Of a stretch of DNA of 64,000 nucleotides, positions 1 to 9,501 are shown in pieces. The DNA comes from Lachnospiraceae bacterium A2 (GTDB taxonomy: Bacteria; Bacillota; Clostridia; Lachnospirales; Lachnospiraceae): NCBI GenBank assembly GCA_000403315.2, contig KE159639.1:219651-283650 (forward strand). Reading direction: 5' to 3'. Position 1 is the stretch's first letter; each line of letters starts with the position of its first letter. The notes below the pieces were generated by a model that searched no databases, was not told the DNA's origin, and was given only the letters and a program-made list of their open reading frames with translations. The position numbers were made by a program, and so were the translations under genes.

Positions 1-292
1 CAAACAATTTGGCGCCTTCTTCTACCATATCGCCTTTTTTCACGAAAACTTCTTTGATTTCCCGTTCTGCATCTTTGTTCACTTCCCAAGTTTCCTGCGC
101 TTCCACAATGCCGGAATAGCGGCTCTGGCTGCCGGAATTGGCCGCTGTCAGCGATTCCACTGTTTCCACATAGACCTTATCCGCTTTGCTCCCGGAACCT
201 CCTTTTTCCTTCAGAAAATACCATGCTCCTCCCCCGATGGCCGCTGCTGCTGCCACGGCTGCAACAATAATCCCTATTTTCTTTCTGTTCAT
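1..292 (-). CDS. efflux transporter periplasmic adaptor (HlyD/RND-MFP type), N-terminal part
   Basis: The first 97 codons are in the window; the rest lies beyond position 1. The protein starts MNRKKIGIIVAAVAAAAAIG, a signal anchor of about 20 hydrophobic residues. A linker follows, then the start of a biotinyl-lipoyl-like beta-hairpin (SRYSGIVEAQETWEVN, then VFVKKGDMVEEGAKLF). The hairpin pattern 'V.KGD.V..G..L' is typical of membrane-fusion adaptors that pair with MacB-type ABC exporters in Gram-positives. The start ATG has AGGAGG six bases upstream. The partner ATPase and permease would lie outside the window, so the transported substrate cannot be inferred. Confidence 0.8.
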   Translation of the reverse strand, partial: MNRKKIGIIVAAVAAAAAIGGGAWYFLKEKGGSGSKADKVYVETVESLTAANSGSQSRYSGIVEAQETWEVNKDAEREIKEVFVKKGDMVEEGAKLF

Positions 293-408
293 GTTTTTCC
301 TCCTAGGCATATATGTATGCTTGAACTCTTTTCCGTTACATATCTTATCATAAAACAGTGATAAATCCTAATAAAATTTCTTAAAATTTTCTTATTTTCA
401 TTTATGGG

Positions 409-437
409 TTGAAATTTGCCCCCAACTTCTGTAAACT
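409..437 (+). promoter_or_regulatory. possible sigma-A promoter of the chemotaxis receptor gene
   Basis: TTGAAA (409-414) and TAAACT (432-437) are separated by 17 bases, about 95 bases upstream of the receptor start. The -10 box is imperfect. A flagellar sigma-28 type promoter was looked for and not seen. The rest of 293-533 is AT-rich leader between the divergent adaptor and receptor genes. Confidence 0.35.
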
Positions 438-533
438 GTGGATATAGACTTTCCACTATTGTTAAATGCAGCCTTTCATCATTTTTCAGGCGGAAGGACA
501 ACTATAAACACATGCATCAGGAGGAACAGTTAA

Positions 534-2219
534 ATGAAAAAATCAATCAGCCAGTCTATGCTGTCGTTTATTTTAAACGGGATTTCGACTTTGGCACTTT
601 TATTTCTGGTATTTTCCCTGCTGTCTTACAGCCGCGTCACCGCAAAGCTGGACAGCGCCAACGAGGAACGGTTTGCCCTGACCTATAATGCCAACCGGTT
701 TATGAACGGATCCGCTTACCTGACAAACGAGGTGCGGGCTTTTGCTTCTACCGGCCAGCAGGAGCACTATGACAATTACTGGGATGAAGTCAACGAACTA
801 AAAAACCGGGACAAAGGCGTAGCCGCCATGCAGGAAATCGGCATCACCTCCGAGGAGCAGAAAATGATTGACGACATGTCGGACCTGTCCAATACCCTAG
901 TGCCCTTAGAGGACGAGGCCATGAAAAATGTACAGGCGGGGAAGATGCAGGAAGCCCTGGATTACGTCTATGGGGAGGAATACAATTCCTCCATTGCACA
1001 GATTAACGCCTTAAAGGAACAGTTCTTAAGCGCTTTGGATACCAGGACGCAGGCGCAGGTAGAAACCTTGGGCCGCCAGTCCAAATTTATCCGCAATACT
1101 ATGGTAGCAGCCATTGCGATTGTGGCTTTTATCCAGATTTTAATTATGCTGATTACCAAGATAAGGGTCCTGCGGCCTGTAATCGCAGTCCGCGACCAGA
1201 TGGGTGAAATTTCCAAGGGGAATTTATCCGCGGCCTTCCCACTGCAGCCCAACACATCCGAAATCGGGATGCTGGTGGAATCCATCCATGAAACAAAACG
1301 GGAACTGAAAAAATACATCCACGACATTGATTCCAAATTGTCAGAAATGGCAGAGGGGAATATGGACCTTGTAATTGGGGACGACTACCGGGGCGAATTC
1401 CTGCCCATCCAAAATGCCATGCGGCAAATTGTGGATTCCCTGAACACTGCCCTCTCCCGCATCAACATGGCTGCGGAACTGGTATCTGAGGAATCCAGGC
1501 GGATGGCCGCAGACGCCCAAATCCTTTCCAGCGGGGCGGTCGCACAGGCTTCTGCCGTACAGGAGCTTTCAGCCAGCATCCATGAGCTGTCCACACAGGT
1601 AGACCGTACCTCCTCTGACGCGGACACAGCACAGAAATGTTCCACCGAAGCTGCTGCGCTCCTAATGGCCAGCAATGATAAAATGGGCGATTTAACCGTA
1701 GCTATGGAGGATATCTCCAATGCTTCCCAGGAAATCGGCGGGATTATCAAAACGATTGAAGATATTTCCTTCCAGACAAACATCCTGGCATTGAACGCAG
1801 CTGTGGAAGCTGCCCGGGCCGGGGAAGCCGGGAAAGGGTTTGCCGTGGTGGCAGAGGAGGTACAGAGCCTTGCAAATAAGAGTTCTGCCTCCGCAAAGGA
1901 CATTACGGAACTGATTGAAAACTCCATCCGCATGATACGCCAGGGGACTTCCCTGACAGCGGAAACTACCAGCGCACTTGCCGACGTTGTAGTCGGCGCA
2001 AAGCAGGCTACGGAATTGATTGAGGAAATTGCAGGCTCCGCCATGCAGCAGTCCCAGGCCCTGCACCAGTTAAAAGCGGGGATGGAACAGATTGCCGGGG
2101 TTGTCCAGACCAATGCAAGCACAGCGGAAAAATCTGCGGCTTCTGCAAGGGAGCTCCAGAACCAATCGGAAGAATTGAAGGTTTCTGTACATAGGTTCCG
2201 GCTGCGCAGGCATAAATAA
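534..2219 (+). CDS. methyl-accepting chemotaxis protein
   Basis: A 561-residue transmembrane chemoreceptor. The first membrane helix is at about residues 10-31, an extracytoplasmic four-helix-type sensor domain runs to about 187, and the second helix is at about 190-210. A HAMP linker ([20 protein letters not shown]) follows, then a second HAMP-like stretch and the methyl-accepting coiled coil to the end. The signalling tip is canonical: [20 protein letters not shown] followed by [15 protein letters not shown]. This part binds CheW/CheA in the cytoplasm. The start codon has AGGAGG nine bases upstream. No che or flagellar genes lie nearby, so the ligand and the output machinery are unknown. 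A second, soluble receptor-like protein is encoded at 53.8 kb. Confidence 0.95.
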   Translation: MKKSISQSMLSFILNGISTLALLFLVFSLLSYSRVTAKLDSANEERFALTYNANRFMNGSAYLTNEVRAFASTGQQEHYDNYWDEVNELKNRDKGVAAMQEIGITSEEQKMIDDMSDLSNTLVPLEDEAMKNVQAGKMQEALDYVYGEEYNSSIAQINALKEQFLSALDTRTQAQVETLGRQSKFIRNTMVAAIAIVAFIQILIMLITKIRVLRPVIAVRDQMGEISKGNLSAAFPLQPNTSEIGMLVESIHETKRELKKYIHDIDSKLSEMAEGNMDLVIGDDYRGEFLPIQNAMRQIVDSLNTALSRINMAAELVSEESRRMAADAQILSSGAVAQASAVQELSASIHELSTQVDRTSSDADTAQKCSTEAAALLMASNDKMGDLTVAMEDISNASQEIGGIIKTIEDISFQTNILALNAAVEAARAGEAGKGFAVVAEEVQSLANKSSASAKDITELIENSIRMIRQGTSLTAETTSALADVVVGAKQATELIEEIAGSAMQQSQALHQLKAGMEQIAGVVQTNASTAEKSAASARELQNQSEELKVSVHRFRLRRHK

Positions 2220-2300
2220 AGTTACATTGGTATTCTGGCAAGCGTTACCTACACTAATGCCACAGTACACCAGCAAAGCAAAATACCATAAAATTACTAA

Positions 2301-2353
2301 AAACATACAGCATATAGAACATTCCCACCGGAACATCTATATGCTGTATGTTT
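2301..2353. terminator. bidirectional terminator between the receptor and secDF
   Basis: A perfect 17-bp inverted repeat (2301-2317 with 2337-2353; core CATACAGCATATAG) encloses a 19-base loop. It is flanked by A and T runs on both sides and sits between two convergent genes. Confidence 0.8.
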
Positions 2354-2397
2354 TATCCTAATTATGGGCTAACTATCTTTTCCCATCTTATCTTAAT

Positions 2398-4539
2398 TTA
2401 TTTCGCAAATTTCACTTTAAACACATACCACAGCGCCCCCGTAATACATACGGAAGAATATCCCCCGCAGATAATACCTGCCATCAGCGGAAGGGCAAAC
2501 TCCCGGATGGAGCTGACGCCCAGGATAAACAGCACGAATACCATAATAAAGGTTGTCAGCGAAGTATTGATACTTCTGGACAGGGTCTGTGTGATACTCC
2601 TGTCTGCAACTTCCATCAGCCCTGCGGCATCCCGCTTCTTCGCCCCGCCAAGGTTCTCACGGATACGGTCGAAAATGACAATGGTAGCATTGATGGAGTA
2701 ACCTACAATCGTCAGCATACATGCGATAAAGGTATTCCCCACGGAAGTCTTTGCAATGGCATAAAATGCAAGCACGACCAGCACGTCATGGAGCAGCGCA
2801 ATTACCGCGCTCCCTGCAAAACGGATATCCTTAAACCGGAACCAAATGTAAACCAGCATGAAAATAGTTGCTGTGACAACTGCCCAGACTGCGTCTGATT
2901 TCATCTCCCCGCTTACTGTGGAGCTGATATTTTCCGCGATAATCCCATCTTCGCTGACACCAAATTTATCAATCAGCGCTTGGTTTAATGCTTCACGTTC
3001 TGCCAGTTCCAACGAACGTGTCTTGATTACCACTTGCTTGGTGCCTTCTACCCTCTGGGTCTGCACATTTGGGTCCCCAGTCACTTCTTCTACAACAGGT
3101 ACAATTTTTTCATCAATCTCTGCAATGGTGTAATCTTCGTTGAAGGTTACTGTAGTGGAAGTCCCGCCTACAAAATCAAGGCTGTAATTTAAGATGTTCC
3201 CATCCTTGGATTTATTAATTCCCATCCCTACAAAACCAGCCACAACCATCACTGCCGACAGGGCAAAAAATACCATGCGCTTTTTAAGGAACTGGATCGT
3301 AGCCCTTTCCTTTGCCGCCCCATATAATTTTGCATCCTGGACGCCCAAGGCGAAGAAGCAGCGCATCAGCCAGCGCGTCACTACCAGCGCCGTAAACATG
3401 GACAGTACAATACCAATGCCCAGGGTATAAGCAAACCCTTTGACAGAGCCGGAACCGCGCACCCCAAGGACAACCGCTGCAATCAATGTGGTAATATTGC
3501 CGTCTAAAATAGCGGAAAGGGCTTTTTCATACCCAATCTTAATAGCAGATTTTACGGTCTTCCCTGCCCCAATTTCCTCACGGATACGGGCAAAAATAAT
3601 GACGTTGGCGTCCACCGCCATACCGATGGACAGGATAATCCCGGCAATGCCCGGAAGGGTCAGTGTGATATCGAAAATCCAGAGCGCCCACACCGTCAGT
3701 GCAGAATAGAGCACAAGGGCAAGGCTGGCTGTAAACCCTGGCGCACGGTACATGGCAACCATAAATACCATTACCAGTATCAGGCCGATCAATGCCGCTT
3801 TTAAGCTGGTGGCAATTGCTTCTTCCCCTAACTGGGCGCCTACTACCTTGGAATGGAGCTCCTCCAGCTCTAAGGAAAGGGAACCGATACGGATGGTAGA
3901 AGCCAATTCCTCTGCTGCCTCAAAGCTTTCCATATTGTCAATCTGGGCTTTGCCCCCGGTAATGGCTTCATCTACCCCCGGGGCGCTGATGGTCTGCCCG
4001 TCATAAACAATGGGCATCGTTTTGCCTACATTGTCTGACGTAGCCTTGGCAAATTTTTCCGCCCCTTCATCTGTCAGCGTCAGCTCTACAACGTACTGCC
4101 GGTTGCCCATCTGGTCGTTGTAGGTGCCTGCCTGGGCATTTTTAATGTCCGTCCCTGTCACAAGGGTTTCCCCTGCTTCGTTCTGGAATTCCAGTGAGCC
4201 GGGCTTCCCAAGCTCCTCCAAAATCGCATTTGCGTCGGAAACACCGGGGATTTCAATATTAATCCGGTTATTCCCTTCCTGATAAACGCTGGATTCCGTG
4301 CTGTAAGTTTCCACACGCTTCTGCAGCTTGTAGACAGTGTCTTTCATGTCCTCTGCGGATGGGTTGTCCTCCACCGCCTGGTAGGTAATGCTGACGCCCC
4401 CTGCAAGGTCCAGCCCCAGCTTGATATTGCGGTTCTCACCTACGCCAACCGTTGAGATAATCGTCCCTGCATACCATGACATCCCAGCCATAATTGCCAG
4501 GATCAGGACTAAAATCCCTGTTGCTTTACTTTTCTTCAT
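2398..4539 (-). CDS. secDF: protein translocase subunit SecDF (fused)
   Basis: A 713-residue fusion of SecD and SecF, which uses the proton gradient to help SecYEG complete protein export. The SecD half has an N-terminal membrane helix and the signature LGLDLAGGVSITYQ, a periplasmic P1 region, then membrane helices with GLILVMVFMVAMYR and SIGMAVDANVIIFARIREE. The SecF half begins near residue 440 with its own signature (YSLDFVGGTSTTV) and ends with IWFRFKDIRFA and GYSINATIVIFDRIREN. Twelve membrane helices are expected. The start is at MKKSKATG, where GGAGG lies six bases upstream; longer frames lack such a site. It lies downstream of the SCIFF peptide and maturase genes on the same strand, a neighbourhood that I recall as common in Clostridia. 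Confidence 0.95.
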   Translation of the reverse strand: MKKSKATGILVLILAIMAGMSWYAGTIISTVGVGENRNIKLGLDLAGGVSITYQAVEDNPSAEDMKDTVYKLQKRVETYSTESSVYQEGNNRINIEIPGVSDANAILEELGKPGSLEFQNEAGETLVTGTDIKNAQAGTYNDQMGNRQYVVELTLTDEGAEKFAKATSDNVGKTMPIVYDGQTISAPGVDEAITGGKAQIDNMESFEAAEELASTIRIGSLSLELEELHSKVVGAQLGEEAIATSLKAALIGLILVMVFMVAMYRAPGFTASLALVLYSALTVWALWIFDITLTLPGIAGIILSIGMAVDANVIIFARIREEIGAGKTVKSAIKIGYEKALSAILDGNITTLIAAVVLGVRGSGSVKGFAYTLGIGIVLSMFTALVVTRWLMRCFFALGVQDAKLYGAAKERATIQFLKKRMVFFALSAVMVVAGFVGMGINKSKDGNILNYSLDFVGGTSTTVTFNEDYTIAEIDEKIVPVVEEVTGDPNVQTQRVEGTKQVVIKTRSLELAEREALNQALIDKFGVSEDGIIAENISSTVSGEMKSDAVWAVVTATIFMLVYIWFRFKDIRFAGSAVIALLHDVLVVLAFYAIAKTSVGNTFIACMLTIVGYSINATIVIFDRIRENLGGAKKRDAAGLMEVADRSITQTLSRSINTSLTTFIMVFVLFILGVSSIREFALPLMAGIICGGYSSVCITGALWYVFKVKFAK

Positions 4540-4631
4540 GATTTCCTCCATTCTGTATGCCTTTTGCCGGAAACAGCCCCACATTATCCCTTGCTTCCCG
4601 TTCCGACTGCTTATTCAGGAATGGCATACAT

Positions 4632-5993
4632 TTACTCGGTTTCCTCTGCCAAGGCAGCTTTTATCATAATGGCACATTCCACCCGTTTTTTCTGCAGTTC
4701 GCAGCCAACCTCATAGGTATCTGTAATGCTCCCATGGAAATTCCAGGAATTTGCGGCACAGCCGCCGCTGCAATAAAATTTAGCAAAACAGTCCCTGCAC
4801 TTTTCTTTGGCATATACATTGCACTGTTTAAATTCCTTCTGCAAAGCCGTATTCTTCACGCCTTCCATGACATTTCCCATCAGGAACCCTTCGTTCCCTA
4901 CAAACTGGTGGCAGGGGTACAAATCCCCCCAGGGGGTCACCGCTAAGTACTCCGTCCCGGAACCACAGCCGGAAAGCCGCTTTGCCACGCAGGGCCCGCC
5001 TTCCAAATCTATCATAAAATGAAAGAAATTGAACCCCCTATGTTCTTTCTGGCGTTTCACCAATTCCACAGCCAGCTTATCATACTCCTCAAAAAGCTGG
5101 GGCAGATCCTCCCCGCGCAGCGCATAGCTTTCTTCCGGGGCCGCCACCACAGGCTCCACGGAAATCTGCTGAAACCCTAAATCCGCCAGATGGAGCACAT
5201 CCCTGGAAAAATCTAAGTTGTTGCGGGTAAACGTCCCCCGCACATAATATTTTTCCTGGTTCCTGCTTTCTGCAAATTTCTGGAACTTGGGCACAATCAA
5301 GTCATAGCTGCCCGCCCCTTTGCGGAAGGGGCGCATCCGGTCGTTGACTTCCTTACGGCCGTCTATGCTGAGCACCACATTTGCCATTTCCCGGTTGGCG
5401 AACTCCATCACTTCATCATCCAAAAGCACCCCGTTGGTTGTCAGGGTAAACCGGAAATTCTTGTTGTGGATCTTCTCCTGTTCCCTGCCATACGCCACCA
5501 GCTCCTTTACTACGCCAAAGTTCATCAAAGGCTCGCCCCCGAAGAAATCCACTTCAAGGTTCCTCCGGTTCCCAGACGCCCCAATCAGGAAATCCAGCGC
5601 GGCCTTCCCCACTTCGTAGGGCATGATGGCCCTTCTCCCATGGTACTCCCCTTCCTCCGCAAAGCAATAGCGGCAGGCCAGGTTGCAGTCATGGGCAATA
5701 TGCAGGCACAATGCCTTTACCACCGTAGGCCGTTCCCCAAACTGTTCCATATACCCTTCATATCCGTCCTTTGTAAAAAGCTGCTGGCTTTCCGCCAGTT
5801 CCCGGACTTCCCCATAGCCTTCCGCAACCTCATCCGCTGGATAAGCCTGCCCCAGGCGGGAAATGATTTCTTCCTCTGTGCATGATTCAAACAAAGGGAT
5901 GATATCATATACCACATCATCCACCACATGCACCGCCCCGCTGTTTACATCCAAGACGATATTGTATCCGTTGTTCCTATACTGGTGGACCAC
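4632..5993 (-). CDS. scfB: SCIFF peptide radical SAM maturase (SPASM domain)
   Basis: A radical SAM enzyme of about 453 residues. In this family it makes Cys-to-backbone thioether crosslinks in the SCIFF peptide encoded just upstream. The AdoMet cluster motif CNLACRYCF uses cysteines near residues 103, 107 and 110, followed by the FFGGEPLMNF motif. The C-terminal SPASM region has the auxiliary-cluster cysteines (ending KCRDCFAKFYCSGGC). The N-terminus (HQYRNNGYNIVLDVNSGAVH) is the RiPP-recognition region of this family. I place the start at the GTG giving MVHQYRNN, which fits family members and has AGAGAGG upstream. A TTG 21 bases earlier (6014) is possible but has no clear ribosome site. The gene follows the peptide gene and precedes secDF. 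Confidence 0.93.
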   Translation of the reverse strand: MVHQYRNNGYNIVLDVNSGAVHVVDDVVYDIIPLFESCTEEEIISRLGQAYPADEVAEGYGEVRELAESQQLFTKDGYEGYMEQFGERPTVVKALCLHIAHDCNLACRYCFAEEGEYHGRRAIMPYEVGKAALDFLIGASGNRRNLEVDFFGGEPLMNFGVVKELVAYGREQEKIHNKNFRFTLTTNGVLLDDEVMEFANREMANVVLSIDGRKEVNDRMRPFRKGAGSYDLIVPKFQKFAESRNQEKYYVRGTFTRNNLDFSRDVLHLADLGFQQISVEPVVAAPEESYALRGEDLPQLFEEYDKLAVELVKRQKEHRGFNFFHFMIDLEGGPCVAKRLSGCGSGTEYLAVTPWGDLYPCHQFVGNEGFLMGNVMEGVKNTALQKEFKQCNVYAKEKCRDCFAKFYCSGGCAANSWNFHGSITDTYEVGCELQKKRVECAIMIKAALAEETE

Positions 5994-6143
5994 TGCCAGT
6001 TCCTCTCTTTCCAACTTGCCATTCTAACGCACAAATGACCGCTCGTTTGTTGCGAACGGTCTATGCTGGTTCCTTATGCTCTTAGGGCACGGCTGAAAAC
6101 TGCTTCCTGCCCCGCTCCCAAAAGGGAACTGTCCCTTTGGAAA

Positions 6144-6284
6144 TTATTTGTTCTCACAGCTTTGGTTCCCTACGGTACAGCTTGTCTTGCAAGCAGACTG
6201 GCAGGAGGTCTGGCACTCGCCGCAGCCGCCTTTTTTCACTGTGTTCTGTAATCTCTTTGTATTTAATGTTTTTACATGTTTCAT
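6144..6284 (-). CDS. scfA: six-cysteine peptide SCIFF (ranthipeptide precursor)
   Basis: A 46-residue precursor peptide, short enough to be missed by gene callers. It begins MKHVKTLNTKRLQNT and ends with a cysteine-rich core: GGCGECQTSCQSACKTSC followed by TVGNQSCENK. This is the 'six cysteines in forty-five' pattern; seven cysteines are present, with six evenly spaced in the core. ScfB, encoded next door, is expected to crosslink these cysteines to alpha carbons of partner residues. AAGGAAG lies about nine bases before the ATG and a good promoter is at 6329-6357. Between stop and maturase lie about 150 bases with small inverted repeats, possibly an attenuator. The biological role of SCIFF is unsettled; a signalling role has been proposed. 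Confidence 0.95.
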   Translation of the reverse strand: MKHVKTLNTKRLQNTVKKGGCGECQTSCQSACKTSCTVGNQSCENK

Positions 6285-6328
6285 AAAAAATACTTCCTTT
6301 CTTCTCTGTTTAAGCAACCTCATGCCCG

Positions 6329-6357
6329 ATTATAGCACACTTTTTTTCATATGAAAA
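6329..6357 (-). promoter_or_regulatory. sigma-A promoter of the SCIFF operon
   Basis: Read on the minus strand, TTTTCA (6357-6352) and TATAAT (6334-6329) are separated by 17 bases. The -10 box is a perfect match and lies about 45 bases before the SCIFF start, just beyond the stop of the sensor kinase gene. Confidence 0.65.
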
Positions 6358-6361
6358 GCAT

Positions 6362-7678
6362 TTATTTCAAAAATTCCACAGATGCCTTGAACTGGTCGCA
6401 GTCGATTGCCACGTCGAAAGCGCCCCCCAGCGCAGCCGCATAAGTATTTACAATGGCAAGCCCCAGCCCGTTGCCCTCCGTGGTCCTGGACTCGTCCCCC
6501 CTTGCAAAACGCTCTACAATCTGCTCCCTTGTGAAATTCATCTGGTAGCTGGAGGTATTGGTAATTTCAAACCGCACCTTCTGCCCAGGGTCCCCCAAGC
6601 CCCCGCCTTCCCCTGCGGGAAGGACGGATGATTTCAGGAAAATCCTTGTATGCTCCTGGGAATATTTCAGCGCATTTTCCATTAGATTCTGGATAATCCG
6701 GTACATATAGCCGCTGTCCGCCACAAAATCCGTAGGTTCCTCTGTCAGCATCACCACAAATTCCCTGCCGCTCTCCCCTATCCGGTCGGCCATGTCCGCC
6801 TGCACCTGTTCCACCAGGCAATTCATTTCCATCTGTTCCATATGGAGCTCCACATTGCCGCTGCTGGTTTTCGCCAAGTCAAACAGGCTGTCTATCATTT
6901 CCTTTAGCTTCTGGGCTTTCCGGGAAAGCACCTCGGTATAGTCAGATAATATATCGCTCAGTTCCTCTTTTTTCATCAGTTCAATGTAGCCAACCATGGA
7001 AGTCAGGGGCGTTTTCAGGTCGTGGGATACATTGGAAATGAGGTCTACCTTCATCTGCTCGCTGCGCAGTGCGGATTCTAAGCTCCTCTGGTTGATCTGT
7101 TCTAAATTTTCCATATAAAGCTTCAGTTTTTTCTTCATATAGCGATTCACCGTAAGGACGGCTATGCCCCACTGCAGGGCCACGGTCCCCACCGGGATAT
7201 AGCCAGAGCTTAAATTCCCATAAACCCAGGAATGTTTCAGCCTGTAATGGAAATTTGCAATTGCCGCTACAAGGGCTGCCAGTGCAAGGATGCCGGTAAA
7301 AATTTTGATGCGCCGCTCTTTCCATTCCCACTCCTGGAAAAAATTCTCATTCTGGACGCTCCAGCCCCTGTTGGCATACCGCAGGCCAAACTGGTACAGC
7401 CCTGCCACCCCGGCCGCAAAGCACAGGTTCATCATGCTTCCTTGCCCAAGGTTGGCTTCTGTTATATTATAGCGGTAGCTTAAGATATCAGACAGTATAA
7501 GAAAGCCCAGCACAGTGCCGACTATGCCCGGGATCAGGAAAATTTCATCCCGTTTTAATACTTTCTTCACCAAGTTCCCTGCCTTTTGCTTTAATTCTGT
7601 TTCCTTCCATTTGATTTCCATTGCCTTATGCCCCTTCCGTACTGTTTGGGCGCCTTGTTCCATTCCATATTTTTTCAT
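6362..7678 (-). CDS. sensor histidine kinase (VanS/OmpR-partner type)
   Basis: A membrane histidine kinase of about 438 residues. Several hydrophobic segments lie in the first half (for example IFLIPGIVGTVLGFLILSDI and IFTGILALAALVAAIANF). A dimerisation helix carries the phospho-acceptor box SNVSHDLKTPLTSMVGY. The ATPase domain has the N box NLMENALKYS and G box EGNGLGLAIVNTYAAALGG. No HAMP domain is evident. The start is uncertain: MKKYG (used here), an earlier ATG (7690), or MEIKWKE, which has GGAAGGGG upstream. The gene follows its response regulator by 57 bases, so the two form one operon. The signal is unknown; close relatives sense cell-wall antibiotics, but no resistance genes are adjacent. 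Confidence 0.9.
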   Translation of the reverse strand: MKKYGMEQGAQTVRKGHKAMEIKWKETELKQKAGNLVKKVLKRDEIFLIPGIVGTVLGFLILSDILSYRYNITEANLGQGSMMNLCFAAGVAGLYQFGLRYANRGWSVQNENFFQEWEWKERRIKIFTGILALAALVAAIANFHYRLKHSWVYGNLSSGYIPVGTVALQWGIAVLTVNRYMKKKLKLYMENLEQINQRSLESALRSEQMKVDLISNVSHDLKTPLTSMVGYIELMKKEELSDILSDYTEVLSRKAQKLKEMIDSLFDLAKTSSGNVELHMEQMEMNCLVEQVQADMADRIGESGREFVVMLTEEPTDFVADSGYMYRIIQNLMENALKYSQEHTRIFLKSSVLPAGEGGGLGDPGQKVRFEITNTSSYQMNFTREQIVERFARGDESRTTEGNGLGLAIVNTYAAALGGAFDVAIDCDQFKASVEFLK

Positions 7679-7735
7679 GCTGCACCACACCCCAATCTGT
7701 TATTGCAAGGCGTTTTCCACGCTCTGATCTTAAGT

Positions 7736-8449
7736 TCAATATTTCTCCATTTTATAGCCAATGCCCCACACCACTTTTACATATTTGGGGTTTTTGGTGT
7801 CTATTTCCAGTTTTTCCCGGATATGGCGGATATGTACCATCACCGTATTTTCCACGGTATAATTAGCAACCTCCTTCCAGACCCTTTCATAAATCTTTTC
7901 CGCCGGGAACACCTGCCCGGGGTGTTCCATCAGAAGCTCCAGAATCTTGTACTCCGTAGCTGTCAGCTTGACTGGGGCTCCATCCACAATGGCTTTCTTC
8001 TCCTTTTTATCCAGCACCAGGCTCCCATTTACAATCTGATCCTCCTGCTGCTGCGGGGCGCTGCCGCCCCAGGTATGGTACCGCCTAAGCTGCGCCGCCA
8101 CCCTGGCCGTCAGTTCTGCTGGGTTGTAAGGTTTGGCAATATAATCGTCCGCCCCCATCACAAGGCCGGAAACCTTGTCGCTCTCCTCCGTCTTTGCCGA
8201 CAGGATAATCACCGGGATTTTGTTGGTTTCCCGAATTTTCATCAATGCAGACAGGCCGTTAAGCCTGGGCATCATCACATCCAGAAGGATAAGGTCCACA
8301 GGGTGTTCCCGGAGCATGTCCAGGGCTTCCAGCCCGTCATAAGCTTTCAGGATTTGGTAGCCTTCGTATTCCAGAAGCTTGCCCAGTGAAAATACGATTT
8401 CTTTATTGTCATCTACAACTAGGATGGTTTGCTGTTCCATGGTAATCAT
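7736..8449 (-). CDS. OmpR-family response regulator
   Basis: A 237-residue two-domain regulator. The receiver domain has the acidic pair in VVDDNKE, the phospho-acceptor Asp in LILLDVMMP, and the conserved Lys in DDYIAKPYNPAEL. The C-terminal winged-helix DNA-binding domain runs from about residue 135 to the end (LTATEYKILELLMEHPGQVF, then HIRHIREKLE, then VWGIGYKME). The first gene of a two-gene operon with the kinase at 6362-7678, which should phosphorylate it. Two ATG codons, four codons apart, are possible starts; the first has GGA close upstream. The target genes are not evident. Confidence 0.93.
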   Translation of the reverse strand: MITMEQQTILVVDDNKEIVFSLGKLLEYEGYQILKAYDGLEALDMLREHPVDLILLDVMMPRLNGLSALMKIRETNKIPVIILSAKTEESDKVSGLVMGADDYIAKPYNPAELTARVAAQLRRYHTWGGSAPQQQEDQIVNGSLVLDKKEKKAIVDGAPVKLTATEYKILELLMEHPGQVFPAEKIYERVWKEVANYTVENTVMVHIRHIREKLEIDTKNPKYVKVVWGIGYKMEKY

Positions 8450-8658
8450 TCATTCCTTTCATATTCGCAGAACTAGCAATGAAAACATTCTTTCACCGTA
8501 TGTTCTCCTTCTGTTCCTTTTCCTTCACCTTCTGAAAAAGGAATACAGACATTATAATAATCATTTCAGAAATAAAACTCAATGAAATTCTTAAAAATAT
8601 CTTAAAGATACGGTTCCACTTCTTTCCTGCAGGCGTCCAGGGGCCTTTTCTATAAAAA

Positions 8659-8860
8659 AGAATGCGCACAGCGCATTCTCCGCGCGCGAGCGGATTGCGC
8701 AGCAATAAATTTCCTCTCCGCGAGCTGCGCATCCTTGCGGAGCATTTTGCTTTATAGGACGCAATCTCCTATAAAGTAAAAAAGAATCCTGCTTTGCAGG
8801 ATTCTCCGCCTGCGGCGGGTCGCTTTGCGACAGATTTCATACCCGCCGCAGTGCGATAAA
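8659..8860. repeat. intergenic hairpin cluster, dispersed repeat copy 1
   Basis: The 470-base gap 8450-8919 has no gene. It holds hairpins at 8659-8679 (9-bp stem AGAATGCGC) and 8783-8805 (10-bp stem AGAATCCTGC), each preceded by A runs, so they read as terminators on the minus strand. A third stem, CTGCGGCGGGT, pairs 8810-8820 with 8841-8851. That last unit recurs at 10927-10968 and, missing its left arm, at 18409-18446, so it is a dispersed repeat family. Confidence 0.7.
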
Positions 8861-8882
8861 AAAGAAGCGGGCAATGCCCGCT
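8861..8882 (-). terminator. terminator of the small membrane protein gene
   Basis: The stem AGCGGGC/GCCCGCT (8866-8872 with 8876-8882) is followed on the minus strand by CTTCTTTTTT. It lies 38 bases beyond the stop of the gene at 8920-9327. Confidence 0.65.
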
Positions 8883-8919
8883 CCTGCCATTCCTGCATAC
8901 AATGCTATGTAACAGTCAT

Positions 8920-9327
8920 TTAACTTGCCATCCCCCCAATCATCCCAGATGCTGTGCACAGCACCAGCGTTGTGACAAACCGGGACATTTCCATATTAAT
9001 TCCCTGCTGGAATATAATGGACCCTGCCATCAGAATCAGGAAATAACATGCCCCCATGGCCATTCCCCACAGGAACCGCTTCTGCTTCATGATTTTCCCG
9101 CTTAAAAAACCGCCCAAGAACCCTGACAGCACATAAATCAGCACAATCCCCATAGAAACCACGCTTTCACTAAGCTGCATCCGGTAGAGCATGGCAGACA
9201 GAATCAGCAGCAGGATTCCAGTTACCATGTACATAGCCAGCAGGATTTTCAATATGGACAATATTGAAATGCTTGGCTTATTCTCCCCTTTGCCTTTGGG
9301 CTGGGCTTTCCACATTTTCTTTTCCAT
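8920..9327 (-). CDS. TIGR04086 family membrane protein
   Basis: A very hydrophobic 135-residue protein with a short charged N-terminus (MEKKMWKAQPKGKGENK) and four predicted membrane helices, at about residues 24-47, 55-78, 84-104 and 113-132. The glycine-rich loop SGFLGGFLSGKIMKQKRFLWG between the helices matches my memory of the clostridial TIGR04086 family, whose members often occur in genomes and neighbourhoods with SCIFF. The biochemical function is unknown. GGGAGGAG lies nine bases before the start. It is transcribed alone, ending at hairpin terminators, toward the two-component genes and the SCIFF operon. Confidence 0.75.
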   Translation of the reverse strand: MEKKMWKAQPKGKGENKPSISILSILKILLAMYMVTGILLLILSAMLYRMQLSESVVSMGIVLIYVLSGFLGGFLSGKIMKQKRFLWGMAMGACYFLILMAGSIIFQQGINMEMSRFVTTLVLCTASGMIGGMAS

Positions 9328-9501
9328 CCCGTTCTCCTCCCTCCTGCGGATGTCCTTATCCTTCTATGCCATTCTATTCCGCTTTGCCCAAAACTATTCC
9401 TGCCTGCAATCCTTTTTGTAAGTGCCCTGCGGGTGCAAATATTTTGTTGCCTGCAGCGGGGTATTTGATTTCTAAAATTTCCCTAAATTTGCTGGAACGC
9501 C

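Noticed and set aside
1385..2122. Long antisense open frame over the chemoreceptor gene
   Set aside because: Its translation is biased Ala/Ser-rich shadow sequence without a ribosome site or domain, and the plus-strand receptor is clear. Similar antisense frames over the oxidoreductase, HAAS and DUF4097 genes were dismissed for the same reason.
2398..4539. Frameshifted or merged secD and secF genes
   Set aside because: The fusion is one clean frame with both halves complete; fused SecDF is normal in many Firmicutes.
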